NCBI RefSeq assembly: GCF_009765835.1
Contig: NZ_LMUS01000001.1
Coordinates: forward strand, 1,168,198 to 1,232,197
Length of the DNA: 64,000 nucleotides
Direction of reading: 5' to 3'
Source of the DNA: Granulicella sp. L56
GTDB taxonomy: Bacteria > Acidobacteriota > Terriglobia > Terriglobales > Acidobacteriaceae
Below, piece after piece: positions 41,271 to 50,764 of this stretch (positions are counted from its first letter, which is position 1; every line of letters begins with the position of its first letter). The position numbers and the translations under genes were made by a program. The notes beneath the pieces are model-generated. The model was not told where the DNA came from and did not search any database. It saw only the letters and a list, made by a program, of their open reading frames with translations.

Positions 41271-42713
41271 TTATGCCCGTTCTACAGCGGCAACCGAGTG
41301 GGCAATCGCGTGCGGAAGTTTTTGATAGATACTGCCAAAGCCGCCGTTCGACAAGATGGCAACGACATCGCCGGTTCGGAGCTGCGGCACCAGAGCTTCC
41401 ACAATCGCATCAGCATCGGCATAGACGGCTGCGGGTGTTCCGGCCTGATTGAGATGTGCGACGACGTTCTCCGGAATGAGCCGCTCGTTTGCAGGAATGC
41501 TTTCGGACTTGAAGACATTTGCAATCACAACGCTATCGGCTAGTGCCAGGCTCTCTACCAGATCGGCCTCGAAGACATTGCGGCGCAGCGTGTTGGAGCG
41601 AGGTTCGAGAACAGCGATGAGGCGTCGTCCTGGATAAGATTCACGCAAGGCACGCAGTGTTTCGCGGATGGCAGTCGGGTGATGCGCGAAGTCATCGATG
41701 ATGGTAATGCCTTCGACAATGGAGCTGACCTCGAGCCTGCGCTTTACGCTTCTGAAGGTTGCCAGCGCCTCGATGATCGCCTCGACCGGAACGCCCTGCC
41801 CTGCGGCGAGGGCAGCGGCGGCGGTCGCGTTGAGCGCGTTGTGTTGGCCCGCCATCGGCAGGCTCAGTTCAGCAAACGCAGCGCCGTTGCGAGAGAGCGT
41901 CCAGCAGCTCAAGGCTTCGTCATGGCGAAGATTTGTAACGCACCAATGCGAGTCCACAGAGAAGCCGTAGCGCTCCACCGCGCAGAAGGCCTTGGCGACA
42001 CACTCGCTGACGTTTTCGCTGCCATCGAAGGCCACTACGCGGCCACGCCGAGGAATGAGATTGACGAAGCGCTTGAATGCCGTCTTTACCGCAGCGAGAT
42101 CGGGATAGATGTCGGCGTGATCGAATTCGACGTGCGTAAGAATCGCCGCATCAGGAAAATAGTGGAGGAACTTTGGACCTTTATCGAAGAAGGCAGTATC
42201 GTATTCGTCGCCTTCGAGCAGGAATGGCCGGGTTGGCCGCACCATAAAGCTGGTGCCGAAGTTCTCCGCCACGCCACCAATCAGAAATGACGGCGCGAGG
42301 CTGGGATTGCTACGCGACGCGACCTCGTAGATCCAGGCCAACATGCTGGTTGTCGTGGTCTTGCCGTGGGTTCCGGCAACCACCAGCGACTCGCGCCCCG
42401 GCAGAAATTCGCCGTGCAGAATGGCCGCCATAGAGCAGAACGGAATGCGCTGGTCGAGTACATATTCCAGCTCAACATTGCCGCGAGAGATGGCATTGCC
42501 GACGACTACCAGATCGGGCCGAGGCTCAAGATTGCTCTCCGCATAGGGTTCACGAACTTCGATCTTCAGGCCGCGCAGCAGATCGCTCATCGGCGGATAG
42601 GCAGCCGCATCGGAACCGGTAACGCGGTGCCCCTGTTGTTGCAGCATTCCCGCGAGGGACGCCATCGCGGTGCCGCAGATGCCGATGAGATGAATGTGTT
42701 TAAGCTTTTGCAT
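41271..42713 (-). CDS. mpl: UDP-N-acetylmuramate:L-alanyl-gamma-D-glutamyl-meso-DAP ligase Mpl
   Basis: 480 residues of the Mur-ligase family. It opens HIHLIGICGTAMASLAGMLQ (Mpl/MurC-type Rossmann start). The ATP loop is AGTHGKTTTTSMLAW. The central part has LTHVEFDHADIY and the C-terminal domain IIDDFAHHPTAI. Mpl reattaches recycled murein tripeptide to UDP-MurNAc. Length and the presence of MurC-like blocks, without a full MurC C-terminus pattern, support Mpl. Its position beside ldcA and a dapF-like gene fits wall recycling. The cluster is 5 bp upstream of plsC. Confidence 0.92.
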   Translation of the reverse strand: MQKLKHIHLIGICGTAMASLAGMLQQQGHRVTGSDAAAYPPMSDLLRGLKIEVREPYAESNLEPRPDLVVVGNAISRGNVELEYVLDQRIPFCSMAAILHGEFLPGRESLVVAGTHGKTTTTSMLAWIYEVASRSNPSLAPSFLIGGVAENFGTSFMVRPTRPFLLEGDEYDTAFFDKGPKFLHYFPDAAILTHVEFDHADIYPDLAAVKTAFKRFVNLIPRRGRVVAFDGSENVSECVAKAFCAVERYGFSVDSHWCVTNLRHDEALSCWTLSRNGAAFAELSLPMAGQHNALNATAAAALAAGQGVPVEAIIEALATFRSVKRRLEVSSIVEGITIIDDFAHHPTAIRETLRALRESYPGRRLIAVLEPRSNTLRRNVFEADLVESLALADSVVIANVFKSESIPANERLIPENVVAHLNQAGTPAAVYADADAIVEALVPQLRTGDVVAILSNGGFGSIYQKLPHAIAHSVAAVERA

Positions 42714-42729
42714 GATGTCTACTTAGAGG

Positions 42730-43680
42730 CTAGATCGTAACCGCTGCTTCGAGAAAGTGCATTCGCGGATTCCCCGTTTCGGCCAAATCCAGCTTAACAG
42801 GAATGCCCAGCGGCAGCGTGACATTGGGCACTCCAACATGGCCACTGCGCAGGCCAATGGCGATGGGGCCTTCGAAGTCACGAAGCGAGTGCAGAATGGC
42901 GCGCTCCAGATAATCGTTCTCTTCGGGAGATACGCATTGGCTCATGTCGCCAAGAATGATTCCATGCGCCTCTTTCAACACTCCCGAGTAACGCAGATGG
43001 AGAAGCATGCGGTCCCATTGATAAGGCTTGGTGCCGATGTCCTCGAGAAAGAGAATGCTGTCGGTAATACGCGGTGCATAAGGAGTACCCAAAGACTCGG
43101 CAAGGATCGAGAGGCATCCGCCGCGCAGGACGCCTTCAGCGATTCCGCTGCAAAGTACGCGGAGTCCATCGGCAGCACCTAGCGACCATAAGGTATCGCC
43201 TGCGGTGGCGTGCTGCCAGCTTGCCGTGTCGACGCCGTCTTCGCGGGCAAAGTCGGCAGCGACCATAGGCCCATGGAAGGTGACGAGATTGGCCTCGTTA
43301 TGCAGCCAGTTATGCAGCGCGGTGTGATCGCTGTATCCGATAAATGCTTTAGGATTGGCGCGGATCAGTGCTGCATCGAGAAAGGGCAATAACTCCGCCG
43401 AGCCCCAGCCGCCGCGAGTGCAGAGGATGCCGTCGATCGACGGATCGGCGAAGGCTGCATGAAAGTCTTCGAGGCGCTGCTCCAACGTGCCCGCATAGTA
43501 GAGAGGCCCGCGATCCAGCGCATGCTTGCCGAGGACGGTTCGATAGCCGAGCTCCTGCAATCTGCTGATACCGCGATGCACCAGATCGGATTTAGGAGTG
43601 CTTGCGGGCGACAGGACCGCCAGCGTCGCGCCGGGACGCAGCGCGGCAGGCTTTATCGTCGCACTGTTCGAGGTGGTCAC
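42730..43680 (-). CDS. ldcA: LD-carboxypeptidase (S66 family)
   Basis: 316 residues. Cytoplasmic LdcA cleaves the D-Ala from murein tetrapeptides during recycling. The S66 catalytic Ser lies in GYSDHTALHNWL, the Glu in FLEDIGTKPYQWDRMLLHL and the His in GLRSGHVGVPNVTLPLG. The beginning LAVLSPAS and ILCTRGGWGSAELLP are typical. There is no signal peptide. Its start overlaps the dapF-like stop by 4 bp. Confidence 0.92.
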   Translation of the reverse strand: MTTSNSATIKPAALRPGATLAVLSPASTPKSDLVHRGISRLQELGYRTVLGKHALDRGPLYYAGTLEQRLEDFHAAFADPSIDGILCTRGGWGSAELLPFLDAALIRANPKAFIGYSDHTALHNWLHNEANLVTFHGPMVAADFAREDGVDTASWQHATAGDTLWSLGAADGLRVLCSGIAEGVLRGGCLSILAESLGTPYAPRITDSILFLEDIGTKPYQWDRMLLHLRYSGVLKEAHGIILGDMSQCVSPEENDYLERAILHSLRDFEGPIAIGLRSGHVGVPNVTLPLGIPVKLDLAETGNPRMHFLEAAVTI

Positions 43681-44480
43681 AGCGCTGCAACCTCACCACG
43701 GCAGATGATTTCGGCAGGGCCAGTCAGACGCATTACGGCGTCGTTAGCTGGCCAGACTGTCTGTTGCGCGCCACCTTCGGCGATGGCGGTCAGCGAGCGG
43801 TTTACGTCGCGAAGCGCCATTGCTGCCGAGGAAGAAGCGCATGTGCCAGTACCCGAAGATGTCGTTGGGCCGCACCCGCGCTCGTAGATGCGGAAGGCAA
43901 TCTCCGTTGGCGAGAGGACGCGGACAAACTCCACGTTGGTGCCATGCGGAAAGAGCGGACTTGTACTAATGCGGGCACCGAGGTCCTGCCAGTTTTTGCC
44001 GTGCGCGCTGAAGTCGTCCGTATCCACAAAGAGGACGAAGTGTGGATTTCCCACGTTGACCATCGCACCGGCCACATTGCCCACTTCGGGAAGCTCGATG
44101 GTGCGCGGCATCACGCGCGGAACGCCCATCTCGCTCTCGATGAGGAAGTAAGGATCGGCTGCTTCGATTACCTGGCAGGTACGCACACCGCCGTGTGTGC
44201 CAAGGGCTACGTGCTTGATGCCTTCGCTGCTGGCCAGCCATGCGGCTACACAGCGGGTACCGTTGCCGGAGAGTTCGGCTTCGCTGCCGTCGGCGTTGAA
44301 GAGGCGGAGAAAGAACTCTCCGTTGGGTTTGCGATCAAGAAATTCGATGCCATCCGCGCCGACGCTGGTGTTGCGGGCGCAGAGCTTGCGTGCAAGGTCG
44401 GCGTGACGCCGCTGCGCCAGAGGCTCTTCGATAATCAAGAAATCGTTGCCACAGGCGTGCGCTTTTACAAAAGGAATCAT
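43677..44480 (-). CDS. dapF: DapF-fold diaminopimelate epimerase homologue lacking both catalytic cysteines
   Basis: 267 residues of the DapF fold in two halves. The landmarks are FNADGSEAELSGNGTRC and YERGCGPTTSSGTGTC. In E. coli DapF the matching blocks are CGNGARC and ACGSGAC. Here the first catalytic Cys is S71 and the second is S209, both plain Ser codons (44268-44270, 43854-43856). Other cysteines nearby are C78, C203 and C214. Whether it epimerises DAP is uncertain. It overlaps ldcA by 4 bp and precedes mpl, so the substrate may be DAP or a murein peptide. Confidence 0.85.
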   Translation of the reverse strand: MIPFVKAHACGNDFLIIEEPLAQRRHADLARKLCARNTSVGADGIEFLDRKPNGEFFLRLFNADGSEAELSGNGTRCVAAWLASSEGIKHVALGTHGGVRTCQVIEAADPYFLIESEMGVPRVMPRTIELPEVGNVAGAMVNVGNPHFVLFVDTDDFSAHGKNWQDLGARISTSPLFPHGTNVEFVRVLSPTEIAFRIYERGCGPTTSSGTGTCASSSAAMALRDVNRSLTAIAEGGAQQTVWPANDAVMRLTGPAEIICRGEVAAL

Positions 44481-44526
44481 GCTTCTCTTATTCTGCCTCA
44501 GCGTTCTTGAAAACAGCGAATTGAAG

Positions 44527-46194
44527 TTACGGCGTCTTGGACGATGAACCGAAGCGGTTGGACCGGTAGATGCGCGCGCAGGGCTGGCCAGTGGTGCAGA
44601 GGATCGTCAACTCGGTGAGGCCCTGAGGATTAGCATCGACTGCTTTGGAAACCGGGTCGCCCTTGATGGCGATCACATAGGCCGCATGATCGGCGGGTGA
44701 GGCGAGTGCGGCCTTCCAGCTATCGTAATCACCTTCATTCACCGTCTGTTTTAACGGTATTCCCGCATCTTGAATCGCTCCAATATGGTCGGAGTTGTAC
44801 ATCAGGATAGGAACGCCGGGCGGAAAGGACTTCAGCACTCGCGCAATGGACGTCTCAAGGGACATTCGCGTCCTGGCGTTTACCATTCCCTCCTTCAGCA
44901 CCAGGGGGATGAAGTGCATCATGGCGATGGTGTTCGCGACGATCAAAACCAGGGCAACAGGATGAAGGAACCGTGCCTTGAGCGGCTGTGACTGGCTCCA
45001 TCGAAGCTGTATCCATTCGACAGCGAGAAACATGGATACCGCAAGCGCAGGCAACAGCTCCATGCCGTAGCGGGCGTTGTAGTAAGAGTGCGGCCATAGC
45101 TGCGGAATGAAGATCGGCACTGAGCTGTAGGCAATGGCGTAGACATAAAAAGGCAGCGGCAGCCAGAGCAACAGCCACGGCAACGCGAGGCGTCTGCGGA
45201 TAGCCAGCGCCAGCCCCGCAAGCGCGGCGAGCATGACAGCGAAGCCTGTCTCCCATACCGAGGCATCGACCTGTGCCGTGCGTGTAAAGAAGAGCAGCGC
45301 CCAGCCGGGATTGTGCCATCCGCGATAGTGATGCGAACCGGGCGGCGAGGTCTTTTTCTCGATGGCAGCCGCAGAGTACGGGCCGCGCATGAAGTCCAGT
45401 GGATCGTGATAAAAGTGCTGGTTATAAGCAAGCCAGCTTAGAGGAGCGGCGATGGAAAGCAGAGTGAAGAGGATGAAGGATGGAGCGACTTTGCGCCAGA
45501 CCTCGCGATGATGCGCAAGGCACCAGGTCACGATGCACCATGCCGCTGCGCCAAGTATCCAGCCATCGTATCGGGTGAAGACAGCCGCGACGATAAGCAG
45601 CGCGATGTAGATCAGCCGACGGTTTACCAGGCTGTAGCGTGACTCCCGTATCGCAACCGTGCACTCCATCGTAAACAGCGTCAACCAGATAAGCTCTGCG
45701 AGAAACAGAGGCTCGGTCATGGCTGTCGTTGAAAGATAGAGAAGGTTGGGGTTCAGCGCATAGAAAGCTGTTGCCGCGAGGGCCCAGCGCGGCGTCATCA
45801 TGCGACGCGCAAGCCGGTAAATCCCAACCGCACTGGCGATAAAGCAGAGCAGCGAAGGCCATGCGCCCGCCAGGCCGTTCTGCCACCACTCCATCTTCTG
45901 CACAAAGGGCAAGATCAGAAGATGAGGTAGCGGTAGCCAGACTCCGCCTAGCTGCGACAGGCCAGGATTGCGCGAGTCGAAGATGCGGCGGGCGATGCCG
46001 AGATGGGCGACCGCATCTCCATAGAGCAAAAGATAGCCGTGCGAGTAGCAGAGAGCGAGCGCAACAAAAGAGAGGATGACCGCGATGAGAGCGATAGGAA
46101 AGCTCTCTTCCTTCGTAGCCGGACGCACCTCGTCGGGCGACGCCTCTCCGGCTGGAGAAGTTAGCGCCGCCAGAGTAACCGGCTTCAATCGCAT
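44527..46194 (-). CDS. Polytopic glycosyltransferase (GT39/PMT-like)
   Basis: 555 residues, about 11 helices plus a soluble C-terminal tail of about 90 residues. The first loop carries GDAVAHLGIARRIFDSRNPG with an acidic residue where GT-C enzymes keep their catalytic Asp, then GGVWLPLPHL. It resembles dolichyl- or polyprenyl-phosphate sugar transferases. The tail contains a segment PPGVPILMYNSDHIGAIQDA. ATG at 46192-46194 is chosen, with AAGGAG in front; an upstream in-frame ATG at 46260 would overlap the kinase gene. Confidence 0.7.
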   Translation of the reverse strand: MRLKPVTLAALTSPAGEASPDEVRPATKEESFPIALIAVILSFVALALCYSHGYLLLYGDAVAHLGIARRIFDSRNPGLSQLGGVWLPLPHLLILPFVQKMEWWQNGLAGAWPSLLCFIASAVGIYRLARRMMTPRWALAATAFYALNPNLLYLSTTAMTEPLFLAELIWLTLFTMECTVAIRESRYSLVNRRLIYIALLIVAAVFTRYDGWILGAAAWCIVTWCLAHHREVWRKVAPSFILFTLLSIAAPLSWLAYNQHFYHDPLDFMRGPYSAAAIEKKTSPPGSHHYRGWHNPGWALLFFTRTAQVDASVWETGFAVMLAALAGLALAIRRRLALPWLLLWLPLPFYVYAIAYSSVPIFIPQLWPHSYYNARYGMELLPALAVSMFLAVEWIQLRWSQSQPLKARFLHPVALVLIVANTIAMMHFIPLVLKEGMVNARTRMSLETSIARVLKSFPPGVPILMYNSDHIGAIQDAGIPLKQTVNEGDYDSWKAALASPADHAAYVIAIKGDPVSKAVDANPQGLTELTILCTTGQPCARIYRSNRFGSSSKTP

Positions 46195-46198
46195 CGGT

Positions 46199-47137
46199 CT
46201 ACGCTCCTTCAAGATGAGAGATCTCCTTGAACAGGTTGAAGCGCTCTTCGATCTCTTCACGAGTGACCGCTTGCAAGCGCTCCGTTCCGAAGCGTTCGAC
46301 GGCGAACGATCCCATCACGCCGCCGTAGAACATCGCCGTGCGAAAGACCGCAGGCGTCAGCTCTGGCTGCGATGCGAGATAGCCATAGAAGCCGCCGGCA
46401 AAGGAGTCTCCCGCGCCGGTGGGGTCGACGACTTCGGCCAGGGGCAACGCCGGTGCACGGAAAGGTCGGGAGATCTTCGTCTGCCCTCCGAAAGAGCGGT
46501 CGCTGAAGAACGCTGTGGCTCCGTACTCGCCATGTTTCACGACAAGAGTTTTGGGGCCCATCGACAGAACTTTTTCGGCAGCCAGAACCAGGTTCCGCTC
46601 GCCGGCAAGCATGCGGACTTCGCCATCGTTAATCAGCAGTACGTCGAGATCGCGGAGAACTTTCGCGAGGTTCTCGCCGTGGTCGGCGATCCAATAGTTC
46701 ATCGTATCGCCGCAAACCATGCGAACCTGCGGCATCTGGCTGCGAACGCGGGCCTGAAGCGCGGGATCGATGTTGGCGAGGAAGAGGTATTTGCTGTCCG
46801 CATAAGCAGCGGGAATTTTGGGCTCGAAGGTCTGGAAGACATTCAGGTCGGTTCCCAGCGTCTTCGCCTCGTCCATATTGCCCGAGTAGGAACCTGTCCA
46901 ATGAAAGCTGAGGCCCTTGGCCCGCTCGATGCCCTGCGTGTCGATGCCGCGCTTGGTCAGCACGCCCTCGTGAAGCTCGGTAAAGTCTTCACCGACGACA
47001 GCGATCACGCGCACGGGAGTGAAGTAGCTTGCAGCCAGCGAGAAATGCGTTGCCGCGCCACCCAGGCAATGGTCCACCGCGCCATGCGGAGTTTCGATGC
47101 TGTCAAAAGCTACAGATCCTACAACAAGAATGGACAT
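46199..47137 (-). CDS. PfkB-family carbohydrate/nucleoside kinase
   Basis: 312 residues of the ribokinase fold. The N-terminal block is ILVVGSVAFDSIETP. The PfkB signature 2 is DPTGAGDSFAGGFYGYL, containing the catalytic Asp. The substrate is unclear (adenosine, ribose and methylthioribose are possible). It is placed just after mtnP in the same direction, which suggests a role in using the 5-methylthioribose 1-phosphate branch or adenosine salvage. The start is the ATG at 47135-47137, preceded by AGAGGAG. The next gene begins 4 bp after its stop. Confidence 0.8.
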   Translation of the reverse strand: MSILVVGSVAFDSIETPHGAVDHCLGGAATHFSLAASYFTPVRVIAVVGEDFTELHEGVLTKRGIDTQGIERAKGLSFHWTGSYSGNMDEAKTLGTDLNVFQTFEPKIPAAYADSKYLFLANIDPALQARVRSQMPQVRMVCGDTMNYWIADHGENLAKVLRDLDVLLINDGEVRMLAGERNLVLAAEKVLSMGPKTLVVKHGEYGATAFFSDRSFGGQTKISRPFRAPALPLAEVVDPTGAGDSFAGGFYGYLASQPELTPAVFRTAMFYGGVMGSFAVERFGTERLQAVTREEIEERFNLFKEISHLEGA

Positions 47138-47189
47138 AAACTCCTCTTCATACCAGTTAGTCACTTCGATTTAATAGTTCGCTCTTCGC

Positions 47190-48050
47190 TTACAGATATT
47201 TATCCAAGAGAAGAGCCAGCCGTTGTCGCGTCTCAGCAGGAATCGCCTTCGGATCGGTAAGAACCGCATACTTGAGCGCATCGACGCAGGCGCATGTTCT
47301 CTGCGTTGGCATAGCTGCGACTGCAGCACGAACTACCTTCGCCGCGTTGTCCGCATTCTGGTGGAGCACAGCTACGATCTGGTCGATGGTGACATCGTCA
47401 TGGCCTTCGCGCCAGCAATCGTAGTCCGTCACCATTGCCAATGTTGCATAGCAGATCTCCGCCTCGCGGGCCAGCTTTGCCTCCTGTAGGTTCGTCATGC
47501 CAATGACATCCGCGCCCCAGCTTCGGTAGAGGTTCGACTCGGCGCGGGTCGAGAACTGAGGGCCTTCCATGCAGACATAGGTTCCGCCATTTTTTCCGAC
47601 GACACCGACTTCAGCACAAGCCTTCTCAAAGGTGGAAGCGACCGTCGCGCAGACTGGATCGCCAAAGCCGACGTGGGCCACGATGCCGTCGCCGAAGAAG
47701 GTTGCAATGCGAGCGAAGGTGCGGTCGATGAACTGGTCCGGCATTAGAAAGTCAGTCGGCTTATGCTCCTCTTTCAGCGAGCCTACGGCAGAGACCGAAA
47801 GGATGCGTTCGACGCCCAGTTGCTTCATGCCGAAGATGTTGGCGCGAAAGTTCAACTCGCTGGGAAGCAGGCGATGCCCACGCCCGTGCCGAGCCAGAAA
47901 TGCAACCTGACGGCCTTCAAGCTCGCCAAGCACAAAAGCGTCCGAAGGCTCGCCGAAGGGGGTTTCGACGCGCTCTTCGCGCACATTCGTAAGTCCGGGC
48001 ATGGCATACAAGCCGCTGCCGCCAATAATTCCAATCTCTGCCTTGTTCAA
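47190..48050 (-). CDS. mtnP: S-methyl-5'-thioadenosine phosphorylase MtnP
   Basis: 286 residues of the purine nucleoside phosphorylase family, long MTAP branch. [15 protein letters not shown] opens the chain, followed by [49 protein letters not shown] (substrate and phosphate contacts) and [15 protein letters not shown] [10 protein letters not shown]. It splits methylthioadenosine to adenine and methylthioribose 1-phosphate in methionine salvage. It is followed by a PfkB kinase. Other salvage genes (mtnA, mtnB and so on) are not visible here. Confidence 0.93.
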   Translation of the reverse strand: MNKAEIGIIGGSGLYAMPGLTNVREERVETPFGEPSDAFVLGELEGRQVAFLARHGRGHRLLPSELNFRANIFGMKQLGVERILSVSAVGSLKEEHKPTDFLMPDQFIDRTFARIATFFGDGIVAHVGFGDPVCATVASTFEKACAEVGVVGKNGGTYVCMEGPQFSTRAESNLYRSWGADVIGMTNLQEAKLAREAEICYATLAMVTDYDCWREGHDDVTIDQIVAVLHQNADNAAKVVRAAVAAMPTQRTCACVDALKYAVLTDPKAIPAETRQRLALLLDKYL

Positions 48051-48064
48051 AATGCCTTGCTCCT

Positions 48065-49660
48065 TTACCGAGCCGTGCTCGGATGACCTTCAAAAGTATA
48101 TCGTTGCAGGGCTGCCGCTCGAATGATCCCAAACGAGGACAGCGTATGTGACAGCCCAAGTGACAGTTCGTGCGGCTGTACCGCTGCCGTCTGCACAGGG
48201 CCTACCGGCTGGAGGCCTACAATCTCGTCTCGCAGCTTGCGCGCCAGAGGCAACTCGAAACCCTCGCTGACGAAGACGCCCTTGCCTGAGAGGGAGAGGA
48301 GAACATCCCCTTCACTGGTGGAATAAATCTGCTCGTTTCCATCGGCCTCATCCTGGGTGCGCCGGACGACGCCCGAGTATTTGCGAGGTATCTCCGAAGC
48401 ATAGATCCGTAAAAACGAGCGCGCCGAGTCCGCATTCTTCCAGCGCGAGTAGTAGAGCAATGCAATCGAAGCCGTCGACGACTTCTCTGCCTCCGTCACC
48501 GCGGATTTGCGCTGCGCGGCATAGTAGACACCGCCTGCCCACTCCGGCGCCAGCGCGGTCGCTATCTTCTGGCCGCCGAACAGCTCCGTCAACATGCGAA
48601 CATCCAACTCGCCCATGACACCTACGTCATACGGGGCGTACTCCGCATCGATCAATGGATGAATGTCCGGTAGCCGCAACACAGGGACGGGCACATGAGA
48701 CATGTAAGCCTTGGGATTCATGATCTCGAAGCTCGAAGAGGGTGGGTTTGCCAGAACGTCGGCAAAGGCCGCCTGTGCTCCCTTTTTCACGAGAATCGCC
48801 TGCTCAAAGCTGAGCCCATCGGTATAAGGAAACAGTAGAGACTCCTGCAACAGCAGCGGAGCCCTTGCCATTACCGGCGAACCGCTCGAGTCAGAAGCCA
48901 TGTCCTGCAACCGGTCTCCCAACTCGGGAGCATCGGCAAGCGTCTTTCCTGTTGGCCTCAGCGTGTAGTCCACAAACACAGCCATCGCCTGTCCTTCGGC
49001 GACCGCATCGCGTGCCGTGTCTGCTTCATCCATCTGGATGTGCTGATTGTCCTCCTGCGCATTGCTGGCTGTGTTTTCAGGAGTTACATCAGACCACTTC
49101 GTCAGCCCTACCTTCTGGTCCTGCAATGCGTGCGTCAACTCATGCGCCAGTACAGGCTTTTGCTGATCGGGCGGTATCCAGTCCAATAAGCTGACCGTCT
49201 TCGTTTTGTTGTCATAGAAGCCTGCAATCTGTTCCGTCAGGAGTGAGAGCAGAAAAGGGCGCAGGTGAAAATCACGGTCGAGCAGCCCAAACTTCTTCAG
49301 AACGATCTCGGAGCGTTCCATCCGCTTCGTGCCTTCGTCTTCATCGAACTTCTTCGTCAGGTAGCGGTTGACCTGGTCGCGCGATATAAGTTTTCGTTTC
49401 ACACGATGTTCAATCGGCAGCTTGGAGTCATTGCTGACAAAGCTCAGAATCTCATCGACCGAGCGGAAGAGCTCCTTTGCCTGCGCCTTCGTCATCGGCG
49501 CTTGTACCGTTGGGGCAGCAGCAGGCTGTTGCTCCGCCGGAACTGCCGTCTGCCCGGCAAATGCCGCGCTGGGAACCATGCAGATTGCTGTCGCTGCGAG
49601 CCACCCCGCCAAAATCAACCCTCTGCCACCAAGTCCTCGCTGCAACCTCAACCTCCGCAT
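48065..49660 (-). CDS. Exported HExxH metallopeptidase-like protein
   Basis: 531 residues with a signal peptide ([21 protein letters not shown]). The zinc motif is [12 protein letters not shown] (H173, E174, H177) with a likely third ligand Glu222 in [11 protein letters not shown], giving a gluzincin pattern. The stretch [20 protein letters not shown] before it is typical of related soil-bacterial proteins. The C-terminal 200 residues form a different domain with no motif that I recognise. It may be a secreted or periplasmic protease. Upstream of mtnP by 14 bp; both are leftward. Confidence 0.65.
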   Translation of the reverse strand: MRRLRLQRGLGGRGLILAGWLAATAICMVPSAAFAGQTAVPAEQQPAAAPTVQAPMTKAQAKELFRSVDEILSFVSNDSKLPIEHRVKRKLISRDQVNRYLTKKFDEDEGTKRMERSEIVLKKFGLLDRDFHLRPFLLSLLTEQIAGFYDNKTKTVSLLDWIPPDQQKPVLAHELTHALQDQKVGLTKWSDVTPENTASNAQEDNQHIQMDEADTARDAVAEGQAMAVFVDYTLRPTGKTLADAPELGDRLQDMASDSSGSPVMARAPLLLQESLLFPYTDGLSFEQAILVKKGAQAAFADVLANPPSSSFEIMNPKAYMSHVPVPVLRLPDIHPLIDAEYAPYDVGVMGELDVRMLTELFGGQKIATALAPEWAGGVYYAAQRKSAVTEAEKSSTASIALLYYSRWKNADSARSFLRIYASEIPRKYSGVVRRTQDEADGNEQIYSTSEGDVLLSLSGKGVFVSEGFELPLARKLRDEIVGLQPVGPVQTAAVQPHELSLGLSHTLSSFGIIRAAALQRYTFEGHPSTAR

Positions 49661-49702
49661 ACATCGCTATAATCAAGTGTACGCAGAGTTTCCCTAATCG
49701 TG

Positions 49703-50761
49703 ATGCCCCCCCTAGCCAATCCCGAGATCAGCTCTTTGCAAGCGCCGGACGAAGCCCTGCAACTCGCTGCCCTGCTTGATGGCGCTGGGCTGTCTTCAAT
49801 CGATAGCGTCGGCTGGATTCGCGTGACGGGCGAAGACCGCGTGCGCTGGCTCAACGGCATGGTTACGAACTCCGTTCAGGACTTGCAGCCGGGTCACGGA
49901 TGCTACAACTTTTTGCTCAGCGTGCAGGGACGTATTCAGGGCGATGGCTACATCTTTGCCGAGCCCGACGCCCTGCTGCTTGAGACCGCCTCTGAACATA
50001 TTTCTGGCCTGATGTCGCTGCTCGATCGCTTCATCATCATGGATGACGTCGAGTTGGCCGAAAATAGTGCAGGCCGGTCAGGCCTTTCGATTTCTGGCCC
50101 CAAGGCCACGGCGTTGCTGGAAAATATCGGATTTTCTGCTGCATCTCTTGGTGAGCTTGAGTTCCAGGCGACAGTATGGAACTCGTCCAATGTCACGATC
50201 ATTCATGCCTACAGCCCGTTAGTTCCCCGATTTGAGATTTGGACGGAGCCGGAGACTGCTGAAGCTCTATATCGAGCACTCCTGAGTGCAGGGGCCGTGA
50301 TCTGTGATCCGCAGAGCCAGGAATGGCTGCGGCTGCTTGAAGGCACACCACGCTATGGAACCGACATACGAGAGCGCGAGTTACCGCAGGAGACCGGGCA
50401 AGCCCGCGCCCTGCACTTCTCCAAGGGCTGCTATCTTGGCCAGGAGATTGTCGAGCGCATTCGCTCGCGAGGCAACGTGCATCGCGCCTTCACCGCTTTT
50501 CGACTTGCAGGAGCCGTTCCTAGTCCGAGTACCCTGCTGGAAGCGGAAGACAAGCAGGTCGGCGAACTGACCAGCGCCGCAGCAATTCCGTTGCCCACAG
50601 GCACAGTGCAATTAGGCCTCGGATATGTTCGCCGCGAAGCACTGGAGCGCAACCTTCGACTTCAATATCCTGGCGGGACTGCAATTCCTATCCCTCGTCC
50701 TTTCAATACCGTTGAAGCCACCAAGTCCCCATCTGCATCTGAATCTTCTGAGAGAGTGTAG
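49703..50761 (+). CDS. ygfZ: YgfZ/GcvT-like folate-binding protein
   Basis: 352 residues of the aminomethyltransferase-like fold. The signature KGCYLGQEIVER (about residue 240) is the YgfZ motif K-G-C-Y-x-G-Q-E. N-terminal WIRVTGEDRVRWLNGMVTN and GRIQGDGYIF support the assignment. YgfZ uses tetrahydrofolate to maintain Fe-S enzymes. ATG at 49703 directly follows a GTG at 49700, and either could start. The protein lies at the head of a rightward cluster with DUF1844, MBL and ribF. Confidence 0.88.
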   Translation: MPPLANPEISSLQAPDEALQLAALLDGAGLSSIDSVGWIRVTGEDRVRWLNGMVTNSVQDLQPGHGCYNFLLSVQGRIQGDGYIFAEPDALLLETASEHISGLMSLLDRFIIMDDVELAENSAGRSGLSISGPKATALLENIGFSAASLGELEFQATVWNSSNVTIIHAYSPLVPRFEIWTEPETAEALYRALLSAGAVICDPQSQEWLRLLEGTPRYGTDIRERELPQETGQARALHFSKGCYLGQEIVERIRSRGNVHRAFTAFRLAGAVPSPSTLLEAEDKQVGELTSAAAIPLPTGTVQLGLGYVRREALERNLRLQYPGGTAIPIPRPFNTVEATKSPSASESSERV

Positions 50762-50764
50762 CCA

